Below, piece after piece: positions 43,035 through 51,385 of a stretch of 64,000 nt of DNA. Made by a program: the position numbers and the translations under genes. Each line of letters opens with the position of its first letter. Position 1 is the first letter of the stretch. Source of the stretch: Streptomyces violens (GTDB lineage: Bacteria > Actinomycetota > Actinomycetes > Streptomycetales > Streptomycetaceae); the NCBI RefSeq assembly GCF_000717745.1, contig NZ_JOBH01000006.1:408743-472742 (forward strand). The letters are read 5' to 3'. Under the pieces are notes generated by a model. That model saw only the letters and a list, made by a program, of their open reading frames with translations. It ran no database searches and was not told the origin of the DNA.

Positions 43035-43856
43035 TCACGACCGACGGCGAGGCTTACCGCGCTTGGCCCCCTTGGTGCCACTGCCACCCTTGGCGCCACC
43101 GGCCCGCTTCGTGCCGCTGGCGCCCTGGGGGCGGCCGGAACCACTTCGAGGGCTCTTGCCGGTCGGCTTACCGGCCGCTTTACCGGTCGCCTTACCGGCC
43201 GCCGGCTTCCGCCGCGCATCGGCGGGAGCCGCGGCCGAGGCGGAGGAACGCCCGCGGGTGCTGTTGACCGTCCGCCCGCGGACGATCCCGATGAAGTCCT
43301 CCACCTGGTCGGTGGTCCGCTCCTCCGGCCACGACAGCGCCACGGCCGACACGGGGGCGTCCGTGACCGGCCGATACGTGAGGTCCCGGCGGTGGTGCAG
43401 GCGGGCGAGCGACTGCGGGACGACGAGGACACCGATGCCCGCCGCCACCAGCTCAATGGCGTCCGCCGTCGTGGCGGGGCGCTCGAACGCGGGCTGCCCC
43501 GGCAGGCTCTCCCAGTCGAGGGTGTCGTCGAGGGGATGCAGTACGACCTCGTCGGCGAGCTCCTCGACGGAAACCTCGTCCGCCGCCGCCACGAGGTGAT
43601 CCTTCGGGATCACGACCACCGTGGTCTCGGTGTAGAGCGGGATCGCGCTGAAGTACGTACGGTCGACCGGCAGCCGTACGAAACCCGCGTCCGCGTCGCC
43701 GCTCCGCAGGAGGTCGCACGCCTCGGCGGCGGGCACCTGGAGCAGGGTCAGCGGGGTGTCCGGCAGCCGCTCGTTCCAGATCCGCACCCATTTGGCGGGT
43801 GTCACTCCTGGTACGTAAGCGAGGCGGAACGAAGGGGATGCATCCGAGCCTGTCAC
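43035..43856 (-). CDS. LysR substrate-binding-domain protein without HTH, basic Ala/Gly/Lys tail
   Basis: 273 residues. Residues 8-200 match the LysR effector-binding domain (FRLAYVPGVTPAKWVRIWNE, TPLTLLQVPAAEACDLLRSG, DAGFVRLPVDRTYFSAIPLY, VAAGIGVLVVPQSLARLHHR). There is no N-terminal winged helix; the protein starts directly in the effector domain. The last ~75 residues are a basic low-complexity tail (AAGKATGKAAGKPTGKSPRS, GTKRAGGAKGGSGTKGAKRG). It may bind DNA through the tail or act on partner regulators. It is divergent from a DUF5997 gene, a pairing conserved in Streptomyces to my knowledge. Confidence 0.8.
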   Translation of the reverse strand: MTGSDASPSFRLAYVPGVTPAKWVRIWNERLPDTPLTLLQVPAAEACDLLRSGDADAGFVRLPVDRTYFSAIPLYTETTVVVIPKDHLVAAADEVSVEELADEVVLHPLDDTLDWESLPGQPAFERPATTADAIELVAAGIGVLVVPQSLARLHHRRDLTYRPVTDAPVSAVALSWPEERTTDQVEDFIGIVRGRTVNSTRGRSSASAAAPADARRKPAAGKATGKAAGKPTGKSPRSGSGRPQGASGTKRAGGAKGGSGTKGAKRGKPRRRS

Positions 43857-43913
43857 CTGGCCAGGTTACCGGGCGTGGTCAAAGGCAGTGCACACGATCG
43901 ATACCCTTGACAC

Positions 43914-44309
43914 ATGACGTCGCACCAGACCACCCAGACGATGAAGCCTGCCACCGCGGCAAAGAAGCTGGGTGTGTACCTCCCCGCCACCCCCGCCGAA
44001 TTCCAGGAGGGTGTTGTTTCGCGCGCCGAGCTGAACGCGCTGCAGGCCGATCCGCCCGCGTGGCTGCAGGACCTGCGGCGCAACGGCCCGCACCCCCGGC
44101 CCGTGGTCGCGGCGAAGCTGGGCATCTCCATCTCGGGTCTCGCGCGAGGCGGGATCACCGAGGCGCTCACCACGGAGCAGATCGACGCACTGAAGCAGGA
44201 GCTTCCGGAGTGGCTGCAGAAGGAGCGCGCCACGCAGGCGGAGGTGCGGAAGGAAGCGGCCCGGATCAAGGAGAAGAACGCGGAGCGGGCGGCTGAGTCG
44301 AAGCCGTAG
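43914..44309 (+). CDS. DUF5997 family protein
   Basis: 131 residues, cytoplasmic, mostly helical: MKPATAAKKLGVYLPATPAE, FQEGVVSRAELNALQADPPA, WLQDLRRNGPHPRPVVAAKL, then GISISGLARGGITEALTTEQ and a charged coiled C terminus (KERATQAEVRKEAARIKEKN). The middle looks like a small helical DNA-binding-like unit, but no function is established. It is divergent, 57 bp from the LysR-domain protein, and probably acts with it. Confidence 0.8.
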   Translation: MTSHQTTQTMKPATAAKKLGVYLPATPAEFQEGVVSRAELNALQADPPAWLQDLRRNGPHPRPVVAAKLGISISGLARGGITEALTTEQIDALKQELPEWLQKERATQAEVRKEAARIKEKNAERAAESKP

Positions 44310-44341
44310 CCCGCTGAGCGGGGGTGTGGGCCTGCCAGGAG

Positions 44342-44368
44342 GTCCCGCCGGCCGGTGACCGGCGGGAC
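44342..44368. terminator. Bidirectional hairpin terminator
   Basis: GTCCCGCCGG, loop CCGGTGA, CCGGCGGGAC: a perfect 10-bp stem between the convergent DUF5997 and MFS genes. Confidence 0.8.
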
Positions 44369-44412
44369 GGTTCACGGCCGCGCGGGGCCTTCGGTTTTAC
44401 ACGCTCTCTCGG

Positions 44413-45627
44413 TCATACGGTTTCGGTTTTGGCCTCCGCTCGCAGTGTGACCGGCTGAGAAGTGCGGAGTACGGATGCCGTGCAGGCGGCGATGGCGCAC
44501 AGGGCCACGGGCAGGAAGAACGTGAGGTTGAGCGGCGCGAGGTGGGTCAGCGGTCCGATGACCGCGGGGCCGGCGAGCATGCCGAGGTAGCCGAGGCCGG
44601 CGACGCGGGAGACGTTGACGCCGGCTGCGTCCTGGTCGGCGTGGCCGGCGGCGCTGAAGAGCTGGGGGATACAGCCGGAGAGGCCGGCTCCGAAGACGGC
44701 CCAGCCCGCCAGGGCGATCGGGATCCAGGGGGAGAGCGCCGCGACCGTCATGCCGAGCGCGGCCAGCCCGGCTCCGTAACGCAGGACGGCCACCGCGCCG
44801 AACCGGCCGGCCACGCGGTCGGCGAGCAGCCGACCGACGGTCATGGTGGTGGAGAACGCGCCGTAGGCGAGCGCGGCGGTGGCGGGCGGTGCGTCCAGTA
44901 CGTCCCGCAGGTGCAGCACACTCCAGTCGTTGGCCACCCCTTCGCAGAGCATGAGCATCAGCGCGAGTGCGGCCAGGAGCCAGATGCGCCGGGGGGTACG
45001 GCGGCGGGGCGCCGCTCCCGTGGAGGTTTCCGTAGGCTCGGAGGTCTCCTCCGTATCGGATGCCGTAGGCGCGGACCGTAGTAGTCCACCTGCGGCCGGT
45101 GCGGCGACGGCGAGTCCGAGGAGAGCCACCGCGCCAAGAGTCGCCGCCGGGCTCCAACCCCAACTCAGCGTACGGGCTCCGACCAGTGCCGCAAGGACCC
45201 CGCCGATGGAAAAGGTGGCGTGGAAGGCGGACATGACGGGGCGTCCGTAACCCCGCTCGACCTGGACGGCGTGGGCGTTCATGCTCACGTCCAGGCAGCC
45301 GTTGCCGAAGCCGAGCAGCAGGAGGGCCGCGCCGAGCGCCCAGACGTTGGCGGCGAGGCCGGGCAGGACGACGGCGGCGCTGCACAGGGCCGCGCTGAGC
45401 GGAACGATCGTGCGGGCGCCGATGCGATCGGTGAGCGGGCCGGCGATCTGCATGCCGGCGAAGGCCCCGAGTCCGAGCAGGAGCAGGAGCCAGCCCAGTA
45501 CCGCGTGGCTGATGCCGGCGCGGTGTTCGACGGCGGGGATGTGGACCACCCACATGCCCAGGACGAAGCCGTTCAGCGCGAAGTAGGCGAAGGTGGCCAC
45601 GCGGCCGTGCCGCAGAGATCTCTCCAT
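44413..45627 (-). CDS. MFS transporter
   Basis: 404 residues, 12 predicted membrane helices split by a hydrophilic loop (about 190-225, rich in Thr/Glu/Arg). It begins RVATFAYFALNGFVLGMWVV and contains motif-A-like GPLTDRIGARTIVPLS and GFGNGCLDVSMNAHAVQVE. The last phrase is typical of the YbjJ/FucP-like MFS group linked to sugar or small-metabolite efflux. It is divergent from a DeoR regulator with an inverted-repeat operator between them, which suggests a sugar-phosphate-responsive export or uptake function. Confidence 0.85.
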   Translation of the reverse strand: MERSLRHGRVATFAYFALNGFVLGMWVVHIPAVEHRAGISHAVLGWLLLLLGLGAFAGMQIAGPLTDRIGARTIVPLSAALCSAAVVLPGLAANVWALGAALLLLGFGNGCLDVSMNAHAVQVERGYGRPVMSAFHATFSIGGVLAALVGARTLSWGWSPAATLGAVALLGLAVAAPAAGGLLRSAPTASDTEETSEPTETSTGAAPRRRTPRRIWLLAALALMLMLCEGVANDWSVLHLRDVLDAPPATAALAYGAFSTTMTVGRLLADRVAGRFGAVAVLRYGAGLAALGMTVAALSPWIPIALAGWAVFGAGLSGCIPQLFSAAGHADQDAAGVNVSRVAGLGYLGMLAGPAVIGPLTHLAPLNLTFFLPVALCAIAACTASVLRTSQPVTLRAEAKTETV

Positions 45628-45640
45628 CCCACGAACATAG

Positions 45641-45659
45641 CGAACAGTGACAGTGTTCG
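45641..45659. promoter_or_regulatory. DeoR-type operator
   Basis: CGAACA-GTGACAG-TGTTCG: perfect 6-bp arms and nearly symmetric core. A further ACGAACA lies just upstream (45631-45637) and ACTGTTC downstream (45684-45690), repeating the half-site. It lies in the 72-bp gap between the divergent MFS and DeoR genes. Confidence 0.65.
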
Positions 45660-45699
45660 TAAGATTGATTTACGCACACGATTACTGTTCTATCGAGAG

Positions 45700-46467
45700 G
45701 TGGCAACAACAGCGAGTACAGACCGGCTGAGGCGGATCACCGAGGCGGTACGCGAGGCGGGGAGCATCGGCGTCGCGGAGCTGGCGGCCCTGACCGGCGC
45801 GTCGGAGATGACGGTGCGCCGCGACTTGGAGGTACTGGCCGGCCAGGGGGTACTGGAGCGGTACCGGGGAGGGGCGCGCAGTCTCCTGCTGCGCGGCGAG
45901 GAACCGCCGTTCACACTGCGGGCGCAGGAGGGAATCGTCGCCAAGCGGCGCATCGCGGCCGAGGTCGCCGGTCTGCTCGCGGACGGGGAGTCCGTGGTCC
46001 TGGACAGCGGTACGACCTGCCTGGAGGTGGCCCGCGCGGTGGCGGGCCGCCGACTGACGGTGATGCCGCTGTCCCTGCACGCGGTAAACGCCCTGACCGG
46101 CGCTCCGCAACTGACCCTGCTGGTCCCCGGCGGCCGCCCCAGGCCGGGCGAGCTGGCGTTGACCGGCCCCCTGACGCAGGCGTCGGTTGCGGCGTTGCGT
46201 TTTGATACGGCGGTACTCGGCTGCTGCGGTCTGAACGCGGCGCACGGCCTGACCGCGTACGACCTGGACGATGCGACGGTCAAGCGCGCGGCAATCGCCT
46301 CCTCCCGCCGCATCATCGCGGTGGCGGAGGCGACGAAACTGACCCGCACGGCGCTGGCTGTGGTTGCTCCGGCGTCTTCGGTGGATGTCGTGGTCACGGG
46401 CGAGGACGCGCCGGAGGAGGAGACGGATGCCCTGACCGCGGCGGGAGTGAGCGTGCGGCGGGTGTAA
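45700..46467 (+). CDS. DeoR/GlpR family transcriptional regulator
   Basis: 255 residues starting at GTG 45700. Winged HTH: DRLRRITEAVREAGSIGVAE, LAALTGASEMTVRRDLEVLA, GVLERYRGGARSLL. The DeoR C-terminal sensor (isomerase-like) has LLADGESVVLDSGTTCLEVA, TGPLTQASVAALRFDTAVLG and SSRRIIAVAEATKLTRTALA. The family usually senses sugar phosphates. GAGAGG directly abuts the GTG, so the message may be leaderless. It is divergent from the MFS gene and probably represses it through the inverted repeat between them. Confidence 0.87.
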   Translation: MATTASTDRLRRITEAVREAGSIGVAELAALTGASEMTVRRDLEVLAGQGVLERYRGGARSLLLRGEEPPFTLRAQEGIVAKRRIAAEVAGLLADGESVVLDSGTTCLEVARAVAGRRLTVMPLSLHAVNALTGAPQLTLLVPGGRPRPGELALTGPLTQASVAALRFDTAVLGCCGLNAAHGLTAYDLDDATVKRAAIASSRRIIAVAEATKLTRTALAVVAPASSVDVVVTGEDAPEEETDALTAAGVSVRRV

Positions 46468-46541
46468 GTCGAGCGGACAGGCCCTGGGGCGGGGCTCAGG
46501 GGCCGTCGTCCTGCTGGGCGCAGTGGTAGCGGTGTGTTGCT

Positions 46542-47108
46542 CTACGGGTCCTGGTTGGATGTAGTGATCCCGAGGTCGGCACGCATGATGCGGCGCATTC
46601 TCCACAAGGGTTCCCACAACTTGTCCATGCGGTCCCAGGCGACTTCGAGATTCAGGTTCTCTCCTTGCTGCGCAGCGCTTCCGTCGAGCTGCTTCAGCAG
46701 GCCGTACAGTTCGCCGAGGTGACGGTTTGCGGTGCTGGCCGCCTCCGCGACAGTGTCGGGCAGGACCATCTGTGCCTCGGCGTGACGCAGACGGTGCTCC
46801 CGACGCGCCTGATCCAGTTCGGACCGCAGCTCGTCGGTCATCTCGCCCTTTTCCAGGGCGTGGAGAACTTTCGTCATGACGTTGGCCAGGTCGCGCGTGC
46901 CGGCGCTGAGCGTGGCGTAGCAGGTGCGCCGCGCCTCGAGCTGGGCTTGGCGCGTGGCGTACTCGCGTTCCTCTTGCTGGAGTTGCCTGGTGTGTTCCAG
47001 CTCGCGGGCTCTGGCGCGGTCGGCGCCGCGTTGTGTGATGACGGCGGCTGCGAGTGTGCCGCTGATGCCCAGAACCGCGATCAGGATCTGGCTGATTGAG
47101 TTGCTCAA
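46542..47108 (-). CDS. Hypothetical protein, N-terminal membrane helix plus coiled coil
   Basis: 188 residues. A short hydrophobic helix near the N terminus (ISQILIAVLGISGTLAAAVI) is followed by a highly charged coiled coil (RARARELEHTRQLQQEEREY, ATRQAQLEARRTCYATLSAG) and a helical C-terminal half rich in Leu, Arg and Glu. The pattern is of the small tail-facing-cytoplasm membrane proteins often seen singly in Streptomyces. No function recognised. It has slightly lower GC than the neighbours. Confidence 0.65.
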   Translation of the reverse strand: MSNSISQILIAVLGISGTLAAAVITQRGADRARARELEHTRQLQQEEREYATRQAQLEARRTCYATLSAGTRDLANVMTKVLHALEKGEMTDELRSELDQARREHRLRHAEAQMVLPDTVAEAASTANRHLGELYGLLKQLDGSAAQQGENLNLEVAWDRMDKLWEPLWRMRRIMRADLGITTSNQDP

Positions 47109-47168
47109 GCTGCCCCCCCCCGGCTCTGATCAGTTCGCCGGGACTGTACCCGCTGCCGGAGGTTCTTC

Positions 47169-47342
47169 TCAGCGGACGGTGCGCCGGTAGTGGGCGAGGG
47201 CGCCGGTGAGGCAGACGAAGGCGGGGAGGCACGCGCCGTCGGTGCCGTCGGTGCCGTCGGTGCCGTCGGTGCTGCCGGTGTCGTCGGTGGTGAGGCTGAG
47301 GAGTGCGTCGGTGCTCAGCGGGGTGGCGAGGGGGATGCGCTG
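47169..47342 (-). pseudogene. C-terminal remnant of an unknown protein
   Basis: An open leftward frame without a start reads QRIPLATPLSTDALLSLTTD, then the TDG repeat, then GACLPAFVCLTGALAHYRRT and VR stop. Codon composition is coding-like but upstream of QRI the frame degrades, so only the 3' end of a gene remains. The family is not recognised. Confidence 0.35.
47235..47288. repeat. 9-bp tandem repeat
   Basis: GCCGTCGGT occurs four times perfectly (47235-47270), followed by two degenerate units (GCTGCCGGT, GTCGTCGGT). In the leftward frame of the remnant above it encodes repeated Thr-Asp-Gly. It is a slippage-prone minisatellite. Confidence 0.8.
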
Positions 47343-47708
47343 ACCGCTTGAGCGACGCGCCGAAGCTCAGCCGTGGGGCGCATGCAGCCCGGCCACCAGC
47401 CGTCCCGCGGCTGCTCCCACCGGATTCTCCCGAGCCGCGCACCCCACTGGACTTTCGGTCTTCCTTCCCCGCAAGGGCCGCCCCGCGTCTTCGGCTGCGC
47501 CCCGTTCCGCAACGAGGGGAAACGGCAAGGCGGCATCGACAGCCTCGGCCGGGTCGGCGCGGCTCACGTCGATCAAACGCGCCGCCCGTGTGGCAGTAGA
47601 GCGGCGGTGCCGGGTTGACCGGATGCCGCCTCCGTTTTACGCTCGACCTTGTGCGGAGCCAGCCTCCGTTTTATGGGAAGCGCGGCATCACGTGAAACAG
47701 GAGGACGT
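47343..47708. promoter_or_regulatory. Gene-free leader with a direct repeat before the TetR gene
   Basis: 366 bp without a credible gene. At 47628-47639 and 47662-47673 the 12-mer GCCTCCGTTTTA is repeated directly with a 34-bp period. The second copy ends 36 bp before the TetR start (47709). TetR proteins with this arrangement often bind such AAACGGAGGC elements; I infer an autoregulatory site. Confidence 0.5.
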
Positions 47709-48305
47709 ATGAGCGGCAAGGGACAGCAGGGGCGCAGGCCCCGTGCGGATGTCCAGCGCAACCGTGCGGCGCTCCTTGCGGCGGCGCAGCGTCATTTCCT
47801 GCGGGATGGTGTCGGCGCCTCCCTGGAGGCGGTGGCCAAGGAGGCGGGGGTGGGGCCCGGCACGTTGTACCGGCACTTCCCCACCCGGGAGGCGCTGCTG
47901 GCGGCCGTGCTGCAGACGCGCTCGGAGGAGCTGGTGGCCCGCCGGGCGGACATCGCGCAGCTCGATGACGCCTCCGAGAGGCTGCGGCAGTGGCTGCGGG
48001 CCATGGAGGAGTACTTCAGTGCCTTCAGCGGGCTGCCGGAACCGCTCATGGCCGCGGCCCGGGCGCAGGACCCGGACAACCCGCTCACCCTGCCCTGCGA
48101 TGATCTCATCACCACCACCGACGAGTACCTGCGCGCCGCGCAATGTGCAGGGCAGGCGCGTCCTTCGGTGAAGGGCTACGACCTGTTCCTCGCGGCGATT
48201 TCCACCGCCTGGATCAGCGGCACCGGCGCCACCGACGAAGAATCACTCGGCCGCCTGCGCACGCTCATCGAAAGCGGATACCGCGAACGGAGCGACGAGG
48301 AGTAG
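47709..48305 (+). CDS. TetR/AcrR family transcriptional regulator
   Basis: 198 residues from the ATG at 47709, which has AGGAGG three bases upstream. HTH: ADVQRNRAALLAAAQRHFLR, GASLEAVAKEAGVGPGTLYR, HFPTREALLAAVLQ. The C-terminal domain is of the TetR_C_33/SbtR-like kind (LRQWLRAMEEYFSAFSGLPE, TTTDEYLRAAQCAGQARPSV). It precedes three redox genes (48439-51385) in the same direction, which it probably regulates. Confidence 0.87.
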   Translation: MSGKGQQGRRPRADVQRNRAALLAAAQRHFLRDGVGASLEAVAKEAGVGPGTLYRHFPTREALLAAVLQTRSEELVARRADIAQLDDASERLRQWLRAMEEYFSAFSGLPEPLMAAARAQDPDNPLTLPCDDLITTTDEYLRAAQCAGQARPSVKGYDLFLAAISTAWISGTGATDEESLGRLRTLIESGYRERSDEE

Positions 48306-48438
48306 GTCACCGGCCGCCTCCTTCGCGGCCGGCCACCGACGCCGTCAAAGGTTCCGGTAGCACTCCGCTCCGCACAGTAATCCAGCACACCGCGCCGTCT
48401 TCCTCCCGGGGACAGCGCGGCTTCGAGAGGGATAAATC

Positions 48439-49173
48439 ATGAGAATTGCTGTTATCGGTTCGGGGGTGATCGGGCAGACGCTGACGCGCACGTTCAGCGC
48501 GGGCGGCCACGACGTCCACGTGGCGAACTCCCGAGGACCGGAGACGATCGATGCCGCCGCGTTGGAATACGGGGCGCACGCGGCGACGGCAGCCGATGCA
48601 GTCCAGGGCAAGGACGTGGTCATCCTGTCCGTCCCCTTCGGGCGCATCCCGACGGTGGCGGGACTCTTCGCCTCCGTACCGGGCGAGACCGTGGTCATCG
48701 ACACCTCCAACTACTTCCCCCACCTGAGCGGCCCCATCGACGCGGTGGACAGGGGGCAGGTGGAGAGCCTGTGGGTGGCCGAGCAGCTGGGACGGCCCAT
48801 CGTCAAGGCATGGAACGCCGTCCTGGCCGGCACCCTGCAGACCAAAGGCGTGCCGGCGGGCACTCCCGGCCGCATCGCGCTCCCGGTCGCCGCCGACAAC
48901 GCGGAGGCGCGGCGGGTGGCCATGCGCCTGGTGGACGAGAGCGGCTTCGATCCCTTCGACGCCGGCGTGCTGGCCGACTCCTGGCGCCAGCAGCCGATGA
49001 CCCCCGCCTACTGCACCGAACTGGGCCTTGAGGACCTGGGGCCGGCCCTGGAAGCGGCCGACCGGGACGAGGCCCCGCGCAACCGCGACCGCCAGATGGA
49101 GCGCTTCGCCGCCCTCACCTCCACCCCGATGCTGGAGGAAGTCGTCGAACTCAACCGCTCCCTCCACCGCTGA
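48439..49173 (+). CDS. NADP oxidoreductase, coenzyme F420-dependent type (F420_oxidored fold)
   Basis: 244 residues. The Rossmann N terminus MRIAVIGSGVIGQTLTRTFS with ANSRGPETI (NADP phosphate-binding Arg) is typical of the F420H2:NADP reductase family. Further conserved segments are DVVILSVPFGRIPTV, VVIDTSNYFPHLSG, and IVKAWNAVLAGTLQTKGVPA. The real cofactor partner is uncertain, since many members are NADPH-only ketone reductases. It is first in a likely operon with a nitroreductase and a Gfo/Idh protein, downstream of a TetR gene. Confidence 0.82.
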   Translation: MRIAVIGSGVIGQTLTRTFSAGGHDVHVANSRGPETIDAAALEYGAHAATAADAVQGKDVVILSVPFGRIPTVAGLFASVPGETVVIDTSNYFPHLSGPIDAVDRGQVESLWVAEQLGRPIVKAWNAVLAGTLQTKGVPAGTPGRIALPVAADNAEARRVAMRLVDESGFDPFDAGVLADSWRQQPMTPAYCTELGLEDLGPALEAADRDEAPRNRDRQMERFAALTSTPMLEEVVELNRSLHR

Positions 49174-49272
49174 GGCACCCGGCACTGCCGCCGCGCCCTG
49201 CAACAACCCCTGCAACAACCCCTCGAGACACAACGTGGTCACCGGAACGGACCACCCGTGAAAGGAATCGTT

Positions 49273-49980
49273 TTGCCCGCCACAGCTTCGCCCATCACCG
49301 ACATCGTGCGCTCCCGGTACTCCGTCCGGAAGTTCCACCCCACCCCGCTGTCCCCGTCGGACATCCGCGGCGTGCTGGAAGACGCGCAAGCTGCCCCGTC
49401 GAACTGCAACACCCAGCCCTGGACGGTGCACGTCGTCTCCGGCGCGGCGCGCGACGCCCTGAGCAAGGAACTGCTCAAGGCCGATGAGGAAGAGCGGTTC
49501 TCCTACGACTTCACCTTCGACTACGCCGACTTCGGCGAGGGAACCTACCTCGACCGGGCGCACAACCACGCCGCGACCTACTACCAGGCTCTGGGCATAC
49601 CCCGCTCGGACCGGGCAGCGAGGAAGGCGGCGGCTCGCGAGAACCTGGAATTCCACGGCGCGCCCCACGCCGCTTTTCTCTTCATGCCGGTGTTCGGCGA
49701 CGGCGTGCGGGTGGCCGGTGACATCGGCATGTACGCGCAGAACTTCCTGCTTTCGCTGACGGCCCGGGGGCTCGGTGGCATTCCGCAGACCATGCTCGGG
49801 ATGTACGCCGACACCGTCCGCGAGTTCCTGGGTGTTCCTCAGGAGCTCAAGCTCCTGTTCGGCATCTCCTTCGGCACAGCCGACCAGGCCGCACCGGCGA
49901 ACAGCTTCCACATGGGACGCGTCCCGCTGGAGCAGAGCGTCGTCCTGCACGACACCCCCGGAGTCCTCGAAGAGCGGTAG
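49273..49980 (+). CDS. Nitroreductase family protein (FMN-dependent)
   Basis: 235 residues from a TTG at 49273, chosen because GAAAGGA lies six bases upstream; the GTG at 49258 lacks a ribosome site. FMN-binding motifs: RSRYSVRKFHPTPLS, EDAQAAPSNCNTQPWTVHVV, GMYAQNFLLSLTARGLGGIP, and LLFGISFGTAD. It reduces nitro or quinone-like substrates with NAD(P)H. The insert about 60-110 (FDYADFGEGTYLDRAHNHAA) is the usual nfsB/PnbA variable region. It lies in a redox operon controlled by the upstream TetR. Confidence 0.87.
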   Translation: MPATASPITDIVRSRYSVRKFHPTPLSPSDIRGVLEDAQAAPSNCNTQPWTVHVVSGAARDALSKELLKADEEERFSYDFTFDYADFGEGTYLDRAHNHAATYYQALGIPRSDRAARKAAARENLEFHGAPHAAFLFMPVFGDGVRVAGDIGMYAQNFLLSLTARGLGGIPQTMLGMYADTVREFLGVPQELKLLFGISFGTADQAAPANSFHMGRVPLEQSVVLHDTPGVLEER

Positions 49981-50182
49981 CCCTCCACCGGCAACAGACA
50001 AGAGACAAGAGGGCCGCTCCTCCAGGCGACGCAGCCCCGCTCACGGGCCTGAGGCCATCAGCCCTGCCTCTGCCCGCAGGCCCTGCCCCGCCCCGCCGAT
50101 GGCTGCGGCGTGAGCACCCACCAACATCCGATAGGCAACCGCCATACGCCCGTTCCGGGCAAGGAGAGAAGGAACCAAAACC

Positions 50183-51385
50183 TTGTCACCCGTCGCGGCC
50201 ACGCCGACCGCCTCCGCCGCCGATCCGCTGAGGCGTCCTGTAGGGGTGGGCATCATCGGCTTGAGCGCACGCGGCGGTTGGGCGGCGCGTGCCCACGTGC
50301 CGGCCCTGGAAGCGCTCAACGACAGGTTCGAACTTCGTGCCCTGAGTACCAGCAGCACCGAGTCCGCCAGGGCCGCCGGAGAAAAGTACGGCGTTCCGCT
50401 GGCATTCGGCAGCGCCGATGAACTGGTGCACCGCGACGAAGTCGACTTGGTGGTGGTGACGGTGAAGGTTCCCCACCACCGGGAGCTCGTCGAGGCGGCC
50501 TTGCGCGCGGGCAAGAACGTGCTGTGCGAGTGGCCATTGGCGAACGGCCTCGCAGAGGCTGAGCGCCTGTCCGGCCTTGCCACCAGCGCGGGCGTTCGTG
50601 CTTTCGTGGGGCTTCAGGCCCGTGCCAACCCCGCCCTGCAGTATCTGCACGACCTGGTCGCCAAGGGCTACGTCGGTGAGGTGCTGTCCACCAGCATGAT
50701 CGCCTCGGGTGCGGCCTGGGGAGCCACGTTCTCCACCGGCGACGAGTACCTGCTCGATCGGGACAACGGCGCTACCCTGCTCACCATCCTCTTCGGACAC
50801 ACCATCGACGCACTGTCGATGGTGCTGGGTGAGTTCACCGAGGCCACCGCCACCACGGCGGTCCGCCGCCCCCGCGTCGCCAACCCTGCGACCGGCGAGA
50901 GCGCGGCCATGACCGCCGCCGACCAGGTCGCGGTCACCGGGGTTCTGGAGAGCGGGGCCGTCGCCTCCGTCCACTACCGTGGGGGATCCTCACGCAGCAC
51001 GAACCTCCACTGGGAGATCAACGGAACCGACGGCGACCTCGTCGTCACCGCACCCAGCGGGCACCTGCAGCTGGCACCCGCCACCCTGCGCGGCGCCCGC
51101 GGCACCGACGCCCAGCTCACCGAGATTCCCGTCCCCACCGAGTACGAGAAGGTGCCCGCCCTCAGCGGCCGCTTCGAGGAGCCTTCTTACGCCCTCGCGC
51201 ATGCCTATACCGCTCTGCACGAGCCACGGCCACCATCGCGCTCCCCGGAAGCGGCGACCGGCCCCGTTGGCCCGGCGCCGAGCAGGCTCGCACCGATCTG
51301 CGCCGGGCAGCCGCGTATCTCGGCCGCCGTTCTGTTCGCCGGGATTTTCGTGCCTCGCGCCCTATCGTCTTGTCCGGCTAAGTAG
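50183..51385 (+). CDS. Gfo/Idh/MocA family oxidoreductase with aberrant C terminus
   Basis: 400 residues, TTG start with AAGGA nine bases upstream. NAD-binding N domain: PVGVGIIGLSARGGWAARAH, VDLVVVTVKVPHHRELVEAA, and the lysine motif GKNVLCEWPLANGLAEAERL (CEWP replaces EKP, as in galactose-repressor-like members). The C-terminal alpha/beta domain is intact to about residue 346 (EEPSYALAHAYTALHE). After that the last ~50 residues (PRPPSRSPEAATGPVGPAPS onward) are low-complexity and unlike the family, so the true C terminus was replaced by a rearrangement. Activity may survive, since the lost part is a terminal helix. Confidence 0.8.
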   Translation: MSPVAATPTASAADPLRRPVGVGIIGLSARGGWAARAHVPALEALNDRFELRALSTSSTESARAAGEKYGVPLAFGSADELVHRDEVDLVVVTVKVPHHRELVEAALRAGKNVLCEWPLANGLAEAERLSGLATSAGVRAFVGLQARANPALQYLHDLVAKGYVGEVLSTSMIASGAAWGATFSTGDEYLLDRDNGATLLTILFGHTIDALSMVLGEFTEATATTAVRRPRVANPATGESAAMTAADQVAVTGVLESGAVASVHYRGGSSRSTNLHWEINGTDGDLVVTAPSGHLQLAPATLRGARGTDAQLTEIPVPTEYEKVPALSGRFEEPSYALAHAYTALHEPRPPSRSPEAATGPVGPAPSRLAPICAGQPRISAAVLFAGIFVPRALSSCPAK

